DNA of 64,000 nucleotides from Myxococcus xanthus (GTDB taxonomy: Bacteria; Myxococcota; Myxococcia; Myxococcales; Myxococcaceae): assembly GCF_013116825.1 (NCBI RefSeq), contig NZ_JABFNS010000015.1:25328-89327 (forward strand), in the 5' to 3' direction. Position numbers and translations under genes: made by a program. The notes beneath the pieces were generated by a model. That model saw nothing but the letters and a program-made list of their open reading frames with translations, did no database searches and was not told the DNA's origin. Position 1 is the stretch's first letter. Every line of letters starts with the position of its first letter. This document shows, one piece after another, positions 1 through 12,200 of the stretch.

Positions 1-2
1 TC

Positions 3-854
3 GCGTACCTGGAGGACGGAAAGCTGGTGCAGCACGGCCGAGGGGAGGGCGTGCAACTGGACGACTTCCCGCCCTTCGCGGCGCGCAACGGGCAGTACGG
101 CGCCATCGAGATTACGCGCGGCTGCATCTACGCGTGTCGCTTCTGCCAGACGCCGTTCATGAGCAAGGCGCGCTTCCGCCACCGCTCCGTGGCCAACGTG
201 GCGCACTGGGCGCGGGAGCTGCGGCGCTCGGGGCGGAGAGACATCCGCTTCATCACGCCCACCTCCATGTCCTACGGAACCGCGGACGAGTCGGTGAACC
301 TGGACGCGGTGGAGGCACTGCTCGCCGCGGTGAAGGAGGCCATGGCGCCCGATGGGCGCGTCTACTACGGCACCTTCCCGTCGGAGGTCCGCCCCGAGCA
401 CGTCACGCCCGAGGCGCTGGCGCTGCTCAAGCGCTACGTCCACAACGACAACCTCATCATCGGCGGCCAGTCCGGCTCCGAGCGCATCCTTCAGAGCACC
501 CGCCGGGGGCACGACGTGGAGACGGTGGTGCGCGCCACCCGCATCGCGGTGGAGTGTGGCTTCGTGCCCAACGTGGACTTCATCCTCGGGCTGCCCGGCG
601 AGGAGCCCGCGGACGTGGAGGCCACGGTGGCGCTGATGGAGAAGTTGGCGGGCCTGGGCGCGCGCGTGCATGGGCATACATTCATGCCGCTGCCGGGGAC
701 GCCCTTCCGTGATGCGCCGCCCGGGTCGGTGGATGAGGCGACACAGCGCAAGCTGGACCGGCTGGCCTCGCAGGGGCGCTTGTATGGGCACTGGAAGCAG
801 CAGGTCGCGCTCGCCGAGGGCATTGCCTCACGCCGCCGCCCGCGTGCGGGGTAG
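3..854 (+). CDS. Radical SAM protein, 5' truncated by window edge
   Basis: The reading frame is open to the first base of the window, so the start lies outside. The motif CIYACRFC (about residues 41-48 of the visible part) is the CxxxCxxC that binds the [4Fe-4S] cluster of radical SAM enzymes, and the following beta/alpha strands (FITPTSMSYG, IGGQSGSERIL, VDFILGLPGE) fit the family's partial TIM barrel. The arrangement resembles the B12-binding/radical SAM proteins of the MJ_1487 type, but the N-terminal cobalamin-binding half would be upstream, so the subfamily is an inference. The substrate is unknown. The gene ends 48 bases before the next gene, on the same strand. Confidence 0.8.
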   Translation, partial: AYLEDGKLVQHGRGEGVQLDDFPPFAARNGQYGAIEITRGCIYACRFCQTPFMSKARFRHRSVANVAHWARELRRSGRRDIRFITPTSMSYGTADESVNLDAVEALLAAVKEAMAPDGRVYYGTFPSEVRPEHVTPEALALLKRYVHNDNLIIGGQSGSERILQSTRRGHDVETVVRATRIAVECGFVPNVDFILGLPGEEPADVEATVALMEKLAGLGARVHGHTFMPLPGTPFRDAPPGSVDEATQRKLDRLASQGRLYGHWKQQVALAEGIASRRRPRAG

Positions 855-902
855 GGGCAGCGCGGAGCGGGCAAGACAGACCTGACGTCTAGGATTCGCG
901 GA

Positions 903-1574
903 ATGCGAACCTGTCTGCTCCGAATGCTCCCAGTGCTTGCTGTGCTTTGGCTGGGGTGTTCCACCTCGGTCAAGCCGCCCATGCAGCAGGCCTGGGATGA
1001 CGCGGAACTGGAGTGCTGGACTCCGCACGAGGACCAGTGTGTGTCCTTGCTGTGTCTGGGCGACGCGTGTGGCTTCTACCGTTGCGCGGACCTGCCTGGG
1101 GAGGTGGAGCTGGCGCGCTTTCCGCCCGCCCGTCCACCCGTGGCTGCCGCGGCGCCTGGCCGAGGTCCCCGGCGAAACTGGGGCCTCGGGCAGCAGTTGC
1201 CTCGGGGCGCTGTCATGGTGTTCCCCAGCTGGGGTGGCGCGCCTGGACGAGTCATCCCGCCGTCACATCGGCTGCCGCCCGGACGCTGGGAGAAGCACCA
1301 CGTCTTTCCCCAGGCACCAGAACTCGCCCAATGGTTCACGCAGCGGGGCATCAAGATTCACGACTACACGATGCCGATACCGCGAGAGCTCCATCGACGC
1401 ATTCACGGTGGTGCGGGAGCCGGTGGTGCCTGGAACGAAGCCTGGCGTGCGTACATGCGGCGGAACAGTGGGGCGAGTCCTGAAGAGATTTTCAAACACG
1501 CCGGAGAGTTGATCTACCGCTTCGAGCTGCTTGGTGGGCCGATTCGCCCGTACTATTCCAGGCCCGGAACATGA
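903..1574 (+). CDS. SitA-like polymorphic toxin lipoprotein (TIGR02269/DUF2380 type)
   Basis: This is a 223-aa protein with a type II signal peptide ending in LWLGC, so Cys19 would be lipidated and the protein outer-membrane anchored. The C-terminal half contains KHHVFPQ, then a conserved stretch with IHDYTMPIPRELHRRIHGG and W..AW..Y. This matches my recollection of the Myxococcus TIGR02269 lipoproteins, several of which are SitA toxins passed between cells by TraA/B outer-membrane exchange. The His pair and C-terminal His suggest an HNH/AHH-like nuclease fold, which is inference. Its stop overlaps the start of the next gene by 4 bases (ATGA), the tight coupling expected of a toxin-immunity pair. 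Confidence 0.75.
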   Translation: MRTCLLRMLPVLAVLWLGCSTSVKPPMQQAWDDAELECWTPHEDQCVSLLCLGDACGFYRCADLPGEVELARFPPARPPVAAAAPGRGPRRNWGLGQQLPRGAVMVFPSWGGAPGRVIPPSHRLPPGRWEKHHVFPQAPELAQWFTQRGIKIHDYTMPIPRELHRRIHGGAGAGGAWNEAWRAYMRRNSGASPEEIFKHAGELIYRFELLGGPIRPYYSRPGT

Positions 1575-2299
1575 CCCTTCGTGTGTTTGAACTCTCCCAG
1601 GACAGCGCGATGTGGCCCCGAATCAACGGGAGCTTCAACGCCGCGCACAGGTGGGGACTGCCTGGGTTGGCGGGGTGCCCTGGCTGTGGGGTGACCTGGG
1701 CCTCCTCGGGCCACCAGTACCCCGCTGTCGATTTGTCGAACCTGCCTGCGCAGAGCGAACTCCTGAAGGCCCGGCCCGAACCTTTCGAGGAGTTCGCGAG
1801 GCTGCGTGAGTTGGTCCGCCCCCTGGCTCCGCCAGGCGCGCTGCTGCCTCCAGGGACATTGTTTGGCCCGCTGGTTGGAACTGCCTCGGGACGATTCGCC
1901 GACTTCGAAACGCAGGGGAGCATGCTGCTGGTGGTTCGCCGGGAAGCGCTGGAACGGCTCCAGGTGGAAGGTGTGCGCGGCCTCGTTGGCTGCAAGACGG
2001 AGCTGCGCTTTCGGCAGAAGGACCCGCCGGAACTCTTGGAGCTTCAGCTCGAGCCACGAGGACAACTGCACCCGGACTGCTATCCGCCGGATCTGCCTCT
2101 ACCGTGCGACACCTGTGGCCGGTTCAAACTCACGCTGCCAGACGAGCCCATCCTCGACGCGGCCTCGCTGCCCACGGACCGCGATGTCTTCCGTGTGGGC
2201 AACTTCGCGACCGTGATGGTGGGCACCGAGCGCTTCAAGGATGCGGTGCAGCGCCTGGGCCTGGAGGGCATCACCTTCCGCGAGCTCCCCACCCGTTAG
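1571..2299 (+). CDS. SitI6-like double-CXXCG immunity protein
   Basis: This is a 242-aa cytoplasmic protein with no signal peptide. It has CPGCG at residues 36-40 and CDTCG near residue 179, the two CXXCG motifs that define the double-CXXCG family (TIGR02264) found in myxobacteria. Members encoded beside sitA6-type lipoproteins act as cognate immunity proteins. The four cysteines probably bind one zinc and join the N- and C-terminal parts. It overlaps the toxin gene by 4 bases, consistent with translational coupling so that immunity is made whenever toxin is. The specificity-determining residues cannot be read from sequence alone. Confidence 0.75.
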   Translation: MTLRVFELSQDSAMWPRINGSFNAAHRWGLPGLAGCPGCGVTWASSGHQYPAVDLSNLPAQSELLKARPEPFEEFARLRELVRPLAPPGALLPPGTLFGPLVGTASGRFADFETQGSMLLVVRREALERLQVEGVRGLVGCKTELRFRQKDPPELLELQLEPRGQLHPDCYPPDLPLPCDTCGRFKLTLPDEPILDAASLPTDRDVFRVGNFATVMVGTERFKDAVQRLGLEGITFRELPTR

Positions 2300-2358
2300 C
2301 GCCCGGGCCTTCACTTCCACGGGCCTCCGCTCCGCCAGGCGCTTAGGATGGGGGCGCG

Positions 2359-2697
2359 ATGTCCACCGACCAGGCACCTCCCTACTGGCTCCTCATCTCC
2401 GTCCTCTTCAGCAACCAGCCGCTGTCGCCCTCGCTGGCGATGACGCTGCACCAGGTGGCCTATGAGCTCCACCAGCGCGGTGAGGGCGCCAAGGAAGTGG
2501 CCGGGGACATGGTGAGCGGCCGGGTGGTGAACCTCCGCAAGGACGTGTCCTTCGGCGGCATCGCCGGGCCGGCCTTCGAAGCGGAAATCGAGACCGAGCG
2601 GGGCTCCGGCGTCGTCCGCTTCGTCCTCACCCGGCAGGGGCTGGAGATGATGAAGCAGCAGCCCGCCGAGCCGCCCCGGCCCAAGTACCTCAACTGA
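2359..2697 (+). CDS. Hypothetical protein, 112 aa
   Basis: A small protein with no signal peptide or membrane segment. I do not recognise a family. The N-terminal half is helical (LLISVLFSNQPLSPSLAMTLHQVAYELHQ) and the middle contains a beta-rich stretch (VSGRVVNLRKDVSFGG, FEAEIETERGSG). It lies 59 bases after the immunity gene on the same strand and could be cotranscribed, but nothing suggests a toxin-related role. The ATG is supported by start-proximal GGGGGCG and by coding-type base composition. Confidence 0.6.
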   Translation: MSTDQAPPYWLLISVLFSNQPLSPSLAMTLHQVAYELHQRGEGAKEVAGDMVSGRVVNLRKDVSFGGIAGPAFEAEIETERGSGVVRFVLTRQGLEMMKQQPAEPPRPKYLN

Positions 2698-2764
2698 GCC
2701 AGCGCGGGCCCGCCCGCCTGTCCGCCCCCTGCTCGCGGACGGTGGGCGTCTCCATTCTGGAGAC

Positions 2765-3007
2765 ATGGACCCCAAGGACTACCTCAAGCGCGGCGCGGGC
2801 ATCCCGCTGGATCCGAAGAAGCAGAAGGACCCCGAGGAAGACGGCGAGCGCGTCCCCGCCGAAGGACGCGCCGAGTTCCTCAACGACGTCTCCGAGCACA
2901 ACGGCGGTCAGCGCACCGACGTCGACGTACCGTGGCGCAAGGGCCCCGAGCTGCAACGCGGCCAGCGCGACGCCTACAACGCGGAGAGCGACAAGAAGAA
3001 GGGGTGA
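2765..3007 (+). CDS. Small hydrophilic hypothetical protein, 80 aa
   Basis: A very polar protein rich in Lys, Asp, Glu and Arg with no hydrophobic core, so it is probably mostly disordered. It begins MDPKDYLKRGAGIPLDPKK and ends in a lysine run. No family is recognised. Its stop is 3 bases from the stop of the gene on the opposite strand, so the two are convergent. Confidence 0.55.
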   Translation: MDPKDYLKRGAGIPLDPKKQKDPEEDGERVPAEGRAEFLNDVSEHNGGQRTDVDVPWRKGPELQRGQRDAYNAESDKKKG

Positions 3008-3010
3008 CCC

Positions 3011-3418
3011 TTACTCCCGGTCGAGGTCCACCTTCATCTTGTTGCCCATGTGCAGGATGGAGTTCGACAGCGTCGCGGCGGACATCTCCGCCAGCTCCAT
3101 CAGGACCTGCTCCTGCTGCGCCTGCTCCGAGCCGGCCGGGGCCTGGGACACCGTGCCCCGCGAGCCGTCCTCGGAGATGGGCCCGCGGCCCACGGCGGAC
3201 AGGTAGGAGTTCAGGATGCCGTTGTTCGGCGAGCTGCCCACCGAGGCGAGCGCCGAGGCGACCACCGCGCCACCCGACACCATGAGCGGATCCCCAGGCC
3301 GGTTGGCCGGGGCCATCGGGTTCACCAGCGCGCCAAAGCTCGTGCTGGCGGCGCGGGTCTGCGCCTGCGTGGTGGCGGGCTGAATCATGGGACCGGTGAA
3401 GGAGTTGATGCGGGTCAT
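3011..3418 (-). CDS. Hypothetical protein, 135 aa
   Basis: I chose the internal ATG (MTRINSFTGP) because GGAGG lies immediately upstream at a normal spacing; the frame remains open for 11 more codons. The N-terminal half is low-complexity Ala/Thr/Ser/Pro. The C-terminal half is a predicted amphipathic helix rich in Gln and Glu (EQAQQEQVLMELAEMSAATLSN). No signal peptide or recognised domain is present. The helical C-terminus and disordered N-terminus resemble small secreted or structural proteins, but function is unknown. Confidence 0.5.
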   Translation of the reverse strand: MTRINSFTGPMIQPATTQAQTRAASTSFGALVNPMAPANRPGDPLMVSGGAVVASALASVGSSPNNGILNSYLSAVGRGPISEDGSRGTVSQAPAGSEQAQQEQVLMELAEMSAATLSNSILHMGNKMKVDLDRE

Positions 3419-3596
3419 GGCGCCTCCGTCTCGGCCCGGGACGCGCACCACGCACGTGTCGGACCTCTCGAAACCCCATTATCGCCCGGCCGCCGGCGAA
3501 GTTGCGCGAAAGGCCGAAAACGCCCGAAGGCCGCGGACTTACGGGCGTGCTCCCCGTCCGCCGCGGCCTTCAGAAGACTTCAAGAGGCGCCGTCGC

Positions 3597-4883
<1,287 letters not shown>

Positions 4884-4940
4884 CGTGGGCTCCTCGCTAC
4901 GGTAAAAGTGGTGGGTTGCTGCTGCGAAAGTGCGAAGGGT

Positions 4941-6566
<1,626 letters not shown>

Positions 6567-6814
6567 CTGAGCTCCTTTGGCCAGGTGCGTTGTAAATCTG
6601 CTGGAACGGCTCGGAAAATGAGTACTGAGAGGGCAAAAAGGAAGTGCGAAGTGAATCTTTGCCTGCTCGCCTGTAACTCTGTCAACAACTGGCGTGTTAA
6701 ATCTGTAAATCAGAGGGTCGTCCCCAGGGCGTATGCAATGGGGCGCATCAGGGCGCGTAGGTAGGAATGAGGGCCACGGACGCCAAGTGGGAGCGGCCCC
6801 AGAAGGGAGATGTG

Positions 6815-7168
6815 ATGGACGCCAAGAGACGCTGCGCCACCTGCACCGAGGAAGTGAGCCTGGAGGTCCGGAGGTGCCCGCGCTGCGGCGCGCGCACGGA
6901 GCCCCTGCACCGGGGCGTGGATGGGCGGCTGCTGACCGGGGTGTGCGCGGCGCTGGGGCGGGAGCTGGGCGTGGACGCGGCGCTGATTCGCGTGGGCTTC
7001 GTGGTGGCGCTGGCGGTGTCCGGGGGCACCGCGCTGATGGTGTACCTGCTGCTGTGGGCCTTCACGCCGCCGTCGGCGACGGGCACCGCGCCCCTGCGGC
7101 GCACGTACAGTTGGCTGTCCGGCCTGGGCAACTCGGAGCGCACGCCGCGCGTCGAGCGCCGGGTGTAG
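6815..7168 (+). CDS. Zinc-ribbon PspC-domain membrane protein
   Basis: A 117-aa protein begun at the ATG preceded by AAGGGAGA. The N-terminus has CATC and CPRC (CxxC-x13-CxxC), a zinc ribbon. Residues about 40-100 form a PspC domain with the typical start [24 protein letters not shown] and a hydrophobic segment ([24 protein letters not shown]) that should cross the inner membrane. PspC proteins respond to envelope stress; here no other psp gene is adjacent. It is divergent from aceB and followed by a terminator-like hairpin. Confidence 0.85.
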   Translation: MDAKRRCATCTEEVSLEVRRCPRCGARTEPLHRGVDGRLLTGVCAALGRELGVDAALIRVGFVVALAVSGGTALMVYLLLWAFTPPSATGTAPLRRTYSWLSGLGNSERTPRVERRV

Positions 7169-7195
7169 TGCTCAGCGTCCAACGGAGAAAATCAC

Positions 7196-7222
7196 GCCGG
7201 AGCCCTGCCCGAGGGCTCCGGC
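7196..7222 (+). terminator. Rho-independent terminator-like hairpin
   Basis: An 11-bp perfect inverted repeat (GCCGGAGCCCT, loop GCCCG, AGGGCTCCGGC) lies 28 bases after the PspC stop codon and is followed by CTGTTATT, a weak T-rich tail. It separates the PspC gene from fumC. Confidence 0.7.
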
Positions 7223-7267
7223 CTGTTATTCGATGGGGCCCATCCTTCTTTCCGAGGAGCCCCGCGC

Positions 7268-8668
7268 GTGAGCACGAAGAACGTCCGTATCGAGAAAGAC
7301 ACCTTCGGCCCCATCGACGTCCCCGCCGACCGGCTGTGGGGCGCGCAGACGCAGCGCAGCCTCCAGAACTTCGCCATCTCCACCGAGCGCATGCCGCTGG
7401 CCCTCATCCGCGCCCTGGTGCTGGTGAAGAAGGCCGCCGCGCGGGTGAACGTGGAGAACGGCTCGCTGGCGAAGGAGAAGGGCGAGGCCATCATCCGGGC
7501 CGCGGACGAGGTGCTGGCCGGCCAGCACGACGCGGAGTTCCCCTTGAGCGTCTGGCAGACGGGCAGCGGGACGCAGACGAACATGAACACGAACGAGGTG
7601 CTCGCCAACCGCGCCTCGGAGCTGCTGGGCGGCGAGCGCGGCGAGGGCCGCAAGGTCCACCCTAACGACGACGTCAACAAGGGGCAGAGCTCCAACGACG
7701 TCTTCCCCACCGCGATGAGCGTGGCCGCCGTGGCCGCCATCACCGAGCACGTGCTGCCGGAGCTGGGGGCGCTGCGCGACGTGCTCGCGCAGAAGGCCCG
7801 CGCCTTCCATGACGTGGTGAAGGTGGGCCGCACCCACCTGCAGGACGCCACGCCCCTGACGTTGGGGCAGGAGGTCAGCGGCTTCGTGGCGCAGCTGGAC
7901 CACGCGAAGGGCCACCTGGAGCGCACCCTGCCGCACCTGTTGGAGCTGGCCCTGGGCGGCACGGCGGTGGGCACCGGCCTCAACGCCCCCAGGGGCTATG
8001 CCGAGCGGGTGGCGCAGGAGCTGGCCCAGCTCACCGGCCACCCCTTCGTCACCGCGCCCAACAAGTTCGAGGCGCTGGCCGCCAACGACGCGCTGGTGCA
8101 GGCGCACGGGGCGCTGAAGGGGCTGGCGGCGGTGCTCTTCAAGGTGGCCAATGACGTGCGCTGGCTGTCCTCGGGGCCGCGCTCGGGGCTGGCGGAAATC
8201 ACCATCCCGGAGAACGAGCCGGGCAGCTCCATCATGCCGGGCAAGGTGAACCCCACCCAGAGCGAGGCGCTCACCATGCTGTGCGCCCAGGTGATGGGCA
8301 ACGACGTCGCCGTCACCGTGGGCGGGGCGTCCGGCAACTTCCAGCTCAACGTCTTCAAGCCGCTCATCGCCCACAACCTGCTCCAGAGCTGCCGGTTGCT
8401 GGCGGACGGCATGCGCAGCTTCCGCCTGCACTGCGCGGTGGGCATCGAGCCCAACCGGCCCCGCATCCAGGAGAACCTGGAGCGCAGCCTGATGCTCGTC
8501 ACGGCGCTCAACCCCCACATCGGCTACGACAACGCGGCGAAAATCGCCAAGACGGCCCACAGGGACGGCACGACGCTCAAGGAGACGGCCGTGGCGCTGG
8601 GGCTCGTCACGCCCGAGCAGTTCGACCAGTGGGTCCGCCCGGAGGACATGACGGGCCACAAGGGGTAG
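7268..8668 (+). CDS. fumC: Class II fumarate hydratase
   Basis: This enzyme interconverts fumarate and malate in the TCA cycle without an iron-sulfur cluster. The 466-aa length and the superfamily signature [11 protein letters not shown] (about residue 319) identify it as Fum[11 protein letters not shown] near residue 100 is the substrate-binding region, and the catalytic histidine motif [10 protein letters not shown] is near residue 190. The start is a GTG preceded by GAGGAG. It is placed near, but not in, the glyoxylate-shunt operon and shares its central-carbon theme. Confidence 0.97.
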   Translation: MSTKNVRIEKDTFGPIDVPADRLWGAQTQRSLQNFAISTERMPLALIRALVLVKKAAARVNVENGSLAKEKGEAIIRAADEVLAGQHDAEFPLSVWQTGSGTQTNMNTNEVLANRASELLGGERGEGRKVHPNDDVNKGQSSNDVFPTAMSVAAVAAITEHVLPELGALRDVLAQKARAFHDVVKVGRTHLQDATPLTLGQEVSGFVAQLDHAKGHLERTLPHLLELALGGTAVGTGLNAPRGYAERVAQELAQLTGHPFVTAPNKFEALAANDALVQAHGALKGLAAVLFKVANDVRWLSSGPRSGLAEITIPENEPGSSIMPGKVNPTQSEALTMLCAQVMGNDVAVTVGGASGNFQLNVFKPLIAHNLLQSCRLLADGMRSFRLHCAVGIEPNRPRIQENLERSLMLVTALNPHIGYDNAAKIAKTAHRDGTTLKETAVALGLVTPEQFDQWVRPEDMTGHKG

Positions 8669-8773
8669 GTCCCCCGGGGGGCAGGGGGCCCCGGCGTCGA
8701 AGCGTGGGGCAGCGTACGCTCCGGGAAGAAGGGACGGGCGCTGCGGCGGAAGGGCGATTAGGGTAGGGGCGTC

Positions 8774-9385
<612 letters not shown>

Positions 9386-9392
9386 GGCCCTT

Positions 9393-9419
9393 CCCGCCCC
9401 GGACGCATGCCGGGGCGGG
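9393..9419 (+). terminator. Hairpin after clpP
   Basis: A 10-bp perfect inverted repeat, CCCGCCCCGG with loop ACGCATG and CCGGGGCGGG, starts 7 bases after the clpP stop. There is no T tract, so termination is plausible but unproven. Confidence 0.55.
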
Positions 9420-9529
9420 GGCTCCCCCGGCGGGGTGCCACACGGGCGCCGCGCCGGACGCAGGTCCAGCACTGGACGTTTCCGGCCTCCCTGCCTGCGG
9501 GTGGCACGCGGCGTGCTCACCATGGGCAT

Positions 9530-9946
9530 ATGACGCCGCTCCGATTTCGCATCGTCCCCCGGTTCCTCTTGCCCGGCGCCATCCTGGCCTCCATGGCCTG
9601 CGCGACGGGCCCCACCGGCCGCCCCCCTGTCCCTCCCAGTTCGGCCGCCGTGCAGACGGAGCTGGGCGCTCGGGACGTGGTGCAGGCCGGCGAGGAGTAC
9701 GCCCGCAACAACGCATTGGTGCTGGCCGAGGCCGGGGAGGCGGTGGAGATTCGCCCCAACTTCTGGCGCATCCGCTTCGGTCTCGCGGACCAACCCGGCC
9801 GCGTGCTGGAGATCGAGTTCGATGAGCTGGCGCGCAAGGTCATCAGGGCCCGCGAGCTGGAAATCATCCCAGAGAACCCGGGTGACGCCGCCCAGGGTGG
9901 CGGCTCCGTTCCGACGGCGGGGCAGCCCCGAGGCCCCATTCCCTGA
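9530..9946 (+). CDS. Small lipoprotein, 138 aa
   Basis: The start was set at the ATG giving a clean type II signal peptide (MTPLRFRIVPRFLLPGAILASMAC), with Cys24 as the lipidation site. The mature part begins with a Pro/Gly linker, followed by a short globular domain (ELGARDVVQAGEEYARNN, NFWRIRFGLADQPGRVLEIEFDE) and a disordered Gly/Pro tail. I do not recognise the family. It follows clpP by 145 bases, with a hairpin between. Confidence 0.65.
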   Translation: MTPLRFRIVPRFLLPGAILASMACATGPTGRPPVPPSSAAVQTELGARDVVQAGEEYARNNALVLAEAGEAVEIRPNFWRIRFGLADQPGRVLEIEFDELARKVIRARELEIIPENPGDAAQGGGSVPTAGQPRGPIP

Positions 9947-10009
9947 GCGTGGGCGTCGCCCCGCGCCCCGGTCCTCACGGGCGGCGCGGGGGCACCCTGT
10001 CCGCGTGCT

Positions 10010-10474
10010 TCACGGGGCGGGTGCGCGGGCTTCCTCGCAGAACAGCAGCTCCGCCTGGCCTCCCGTGCGTCCCACGAGCACGGCGACCTGGCCGTAGGCG
10101 CGGCCGAAGCGTCCGGCCTCCTCGCGGGGAAGCCCGGGGACGAAGAGGCTCTGCTCGCACCAGCTGCCGTCATCCGCCTCCCCCAGCGCGGGGGCGGCCC
10201 CCCACCCCCCGGCGACGAGCTGCGCGACCATCCGCTCCTGCGCGCGGCGGTTCTCCTCGTCGCTTCGCCGCTGCGAGCCGGGATTCCACGCCGTCAGGAA
10301 GGCCCACTCGCGGTGGCCGCGCGCCGCAAGCGTTGCGTCCAGCGCCGGGTGCAAGGCGCCCGCCCGCAGGATTTGCTCGACACCCCCTGTGCTGGGATGG
10401 GGTCGGATGACGTAGCGCGTTGCCGCGTAGGCCGTCGCCAACCGCTCGCGTTCGTGGTGGCTCATACCGCTCAT
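10010..10474 (-). CDS. DUF3293 domain protein
   Basis: A 154-aa soluble protein containing WAFLTAWNPGSQRRSDEENRR, the hallmark of the DUF3293 family, where a conserved TAWNP is followed by polar residues. The N-terminus has the family's usual YxATRYVI pattern. Function is unknown. A start 9 bases further in (MSHHERER) is equally possible. The gene runs in the same direction as the protease gene downstream, with convergent neighbours upstream. Confidence 0.75.
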   Translation of the reverse strand: MSGMSHHERERLATAYAATRYVIRPHPSTGGVEQILRAGALHPALDATLAARGHREWAFLTAWNPGSQRRSDEENRRAQERMVAQLVAGGWGAAPALGEADDGSWCEQSLFVPGLPREEAGRFGRAYGQVAVLVGRTGGQAELLFCEEARAPAP

Positions 10475-10616
10475 GATGCGCCGCGTGTCCTCCGGGGAAA
10501 ATCGGGTTTCGGAGAATCCAGTGTGAATGTTCGATTCAGTGAGCCACGTCCAGGCGACGGGCGCGACGACAGCGGCATCGAAGAATACTGAGGGGCGCCC
10601 CCTGCCGGGGCACGGC

Positions 10617-12053
10617 TCAGGGCGTGGACCGCACCCCGCCCGTCACTCGCTTCACCGTGCGGCCCGCGGGAAGCGTGTCCCCGGGCTGCACGCCGTTGAT
10701 GATGGACAGCTCCTCCACGGAGATGGTGGACGGGTGCTGCTCGTTGAACTGCTGCAACGTCATGGGTGACGTCACCTTCGCCAGTTCAATCCGCGCGGGC
10801 TGGACGGCCAGCGCGGAGGCGTCCGTCAGCTCGCTGAAGCTGGAGAAGGTGGCGCGGAAGGCGTCCTCGTAGGCGGGAAGTTGCTGCGCGCCGGTGTAGC
10901 CCAGGAGTTGGAGCGTGGTGCCGCCCTGGGTCACGAAGGCCGTGACGCCGGCGATGACGCCCTGCTCCGTCTGCGCCTGGAAGAACGCGGCGCCCGGCGG
11001 GAAGCCCGTGGGCGCCGCGCTCACCGGCTGGATGCCTTCCTGCGCGAGGAAGCGCCGCATCGCCTCTTGCGGCGCGATGTTGCCGGTGGGCACCAGCCCG
11101 ACGATGGCGTCCTCCCGCGGGCTGACGCCCGCCACCTGCTGCGGCTGGTTCGCCGTCTTCCACCCCTGGGGGAAGGTGAGCTGGAAGCGCAGTCCCGGGT
11201 GCATGAAGACGTTGCCCCGGAAGAAGCCCTGCCGCGGGTCGTCGCCGTAGGGCATGCCCTGGAGCATGGCGAGGTACTCCTCCCGACCATCCTTGAGCCG
11301 GTTGAAGTCCACGTTGGCTTTCGCGGCGCGCTCCTTCGCCGTCTTCACGCGGTCGCCCGGGTCGGGGTGGGTGGACAGCCACGTGGGGAGGCTCTGTCCG
11401 CCCGCGGCCTTGCCCACGCGGTCCAGGGTGGCGAAGACGTTGGCCGCCTGGCGCACGTCGTAGCCGCCGTTCAGCATGTACTTGAAGCCCAGTTCGTCCG
11501 CCTGGCGCTCGTCGTCGCGGCCGTACTTGAGGAACAGCAACTGGAGGCCGGCGGCGGCCAGGCCCCCGAAGCGGGCCACGTCCTCGCTGAGCACGCTGCC
11601 CAGCAGCAGGCCGGCCTGGGCGAGCTGCGCCTGGGACAGCTGCTCCACGGAGTGCCTCGCGGTGATGTGGGCGATTTCGTGCCCCAGCACGGAGGCCAGC
11701 TCCGCCTCGGAGTTCATCGCGGTCAGCAGGCCCCGCGTCACGAACACGGGCCCCCCGGGGAGGGCGAAGGCATTCACCACCGGGTCATCCACGGCTTGGA
11801 TCGTCCAGGGCAGCTCCGGCCTTTCGGAGGCCTTCGCCATGGGCAGGCCCACCCGGGCGACGTATTCCTGGACCTTGGGCTCCTGGATGAGGCCAATGGA
11901 CCCGCGCACCTCCTCCGCGCTCTGCTTGCCCAGGGCAATCTCGTCCTGTTGAGAGACGAGCGACAGCATGCGCTTGCCGGTGGCGGGGTTGCGCACGCAG
12001 GTTGTCAGCGAGAGCAGGGCCAGCAGCGGCAGCAGCCGGAGTCGTGAAGTCAT
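10617..12053 (-). CDS. Periplasmic M48-family zinc metalloprotease
   Basis: A 478-aa protein with an N-terminal signal peptide (hydrophobic stretch LLPLLALLSLTTC; the Cys may be lipidated although the lipobox is weak). HEIAH at residues 125-129 supplies the zinc ligands and catalytic Glu, and Glu182 in DERQADELG is the third ligand. It resembles BepA/YfgC-type and other secreted M48 proteases involved in outer-membrane protein quality control. The C-terminal part (residues about 270-478) is an extra domain ending in a LysM-like stretch (TLQQFNEQHPSTISVEELSIINGVQPGDTL). The start is chosen for AGGAAGG upstream and the signal peptide. Confidence 0.9.
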   Translation of the reverse strand: MTSRLRLLPLLALLSLTTCVRNPATGKRMLSLVSQQDEIALGKQSAEEVRGSIGLIQEPKVQEYVARVGLPMAKASERPELPWTIQAVDDPVVNAFALPGGPVFVTRGLLTAMNSEAELASVLGHEIAHITARHSVEQLSQAQLAQAGLLLGSVLSEDVARFGGLAAAGLQLLFLKYGRDDERQADELGFKYMLNGGYDVRQAANVFATLDRVGKAAGGQSLPTWLSTHPDPGDRVKTAKERAAKANVDFNRLKDGREEYLAMLQGMPYGDDPRQGFFRGNVFMHPGLRFQLTFPQGWKTANQPQQVAGVSPREDAIVGLVPTGNIAPQEAMRRFLAQEGIQPVSAAPTGFPPGAAFFQAQTEQGVIAGVTAFVTQGGTTLQLLGYTGAQQLPAYEDAFRATFSSFSELTDASALAVQPARIELAKVTSPMTLQQFNEQHPSTISVEELSIINGVQPGDTLPAGRTVKRVTGGVRSTP

Positions 12054-12200
12054 GGGGCCTTCCTGGTAGTGGTGGATGCGCAAATAGGTCAGCGGCGGCA
12101 CGGCGACCACGGTGGGGGTGGGCGGGCCGTCACTGCTGGACAGTCGGGCGCGCGCACCGGGCCCGCTTCCGTTAGCTTCTCTTCGCGAGGAGGCGTTCGA

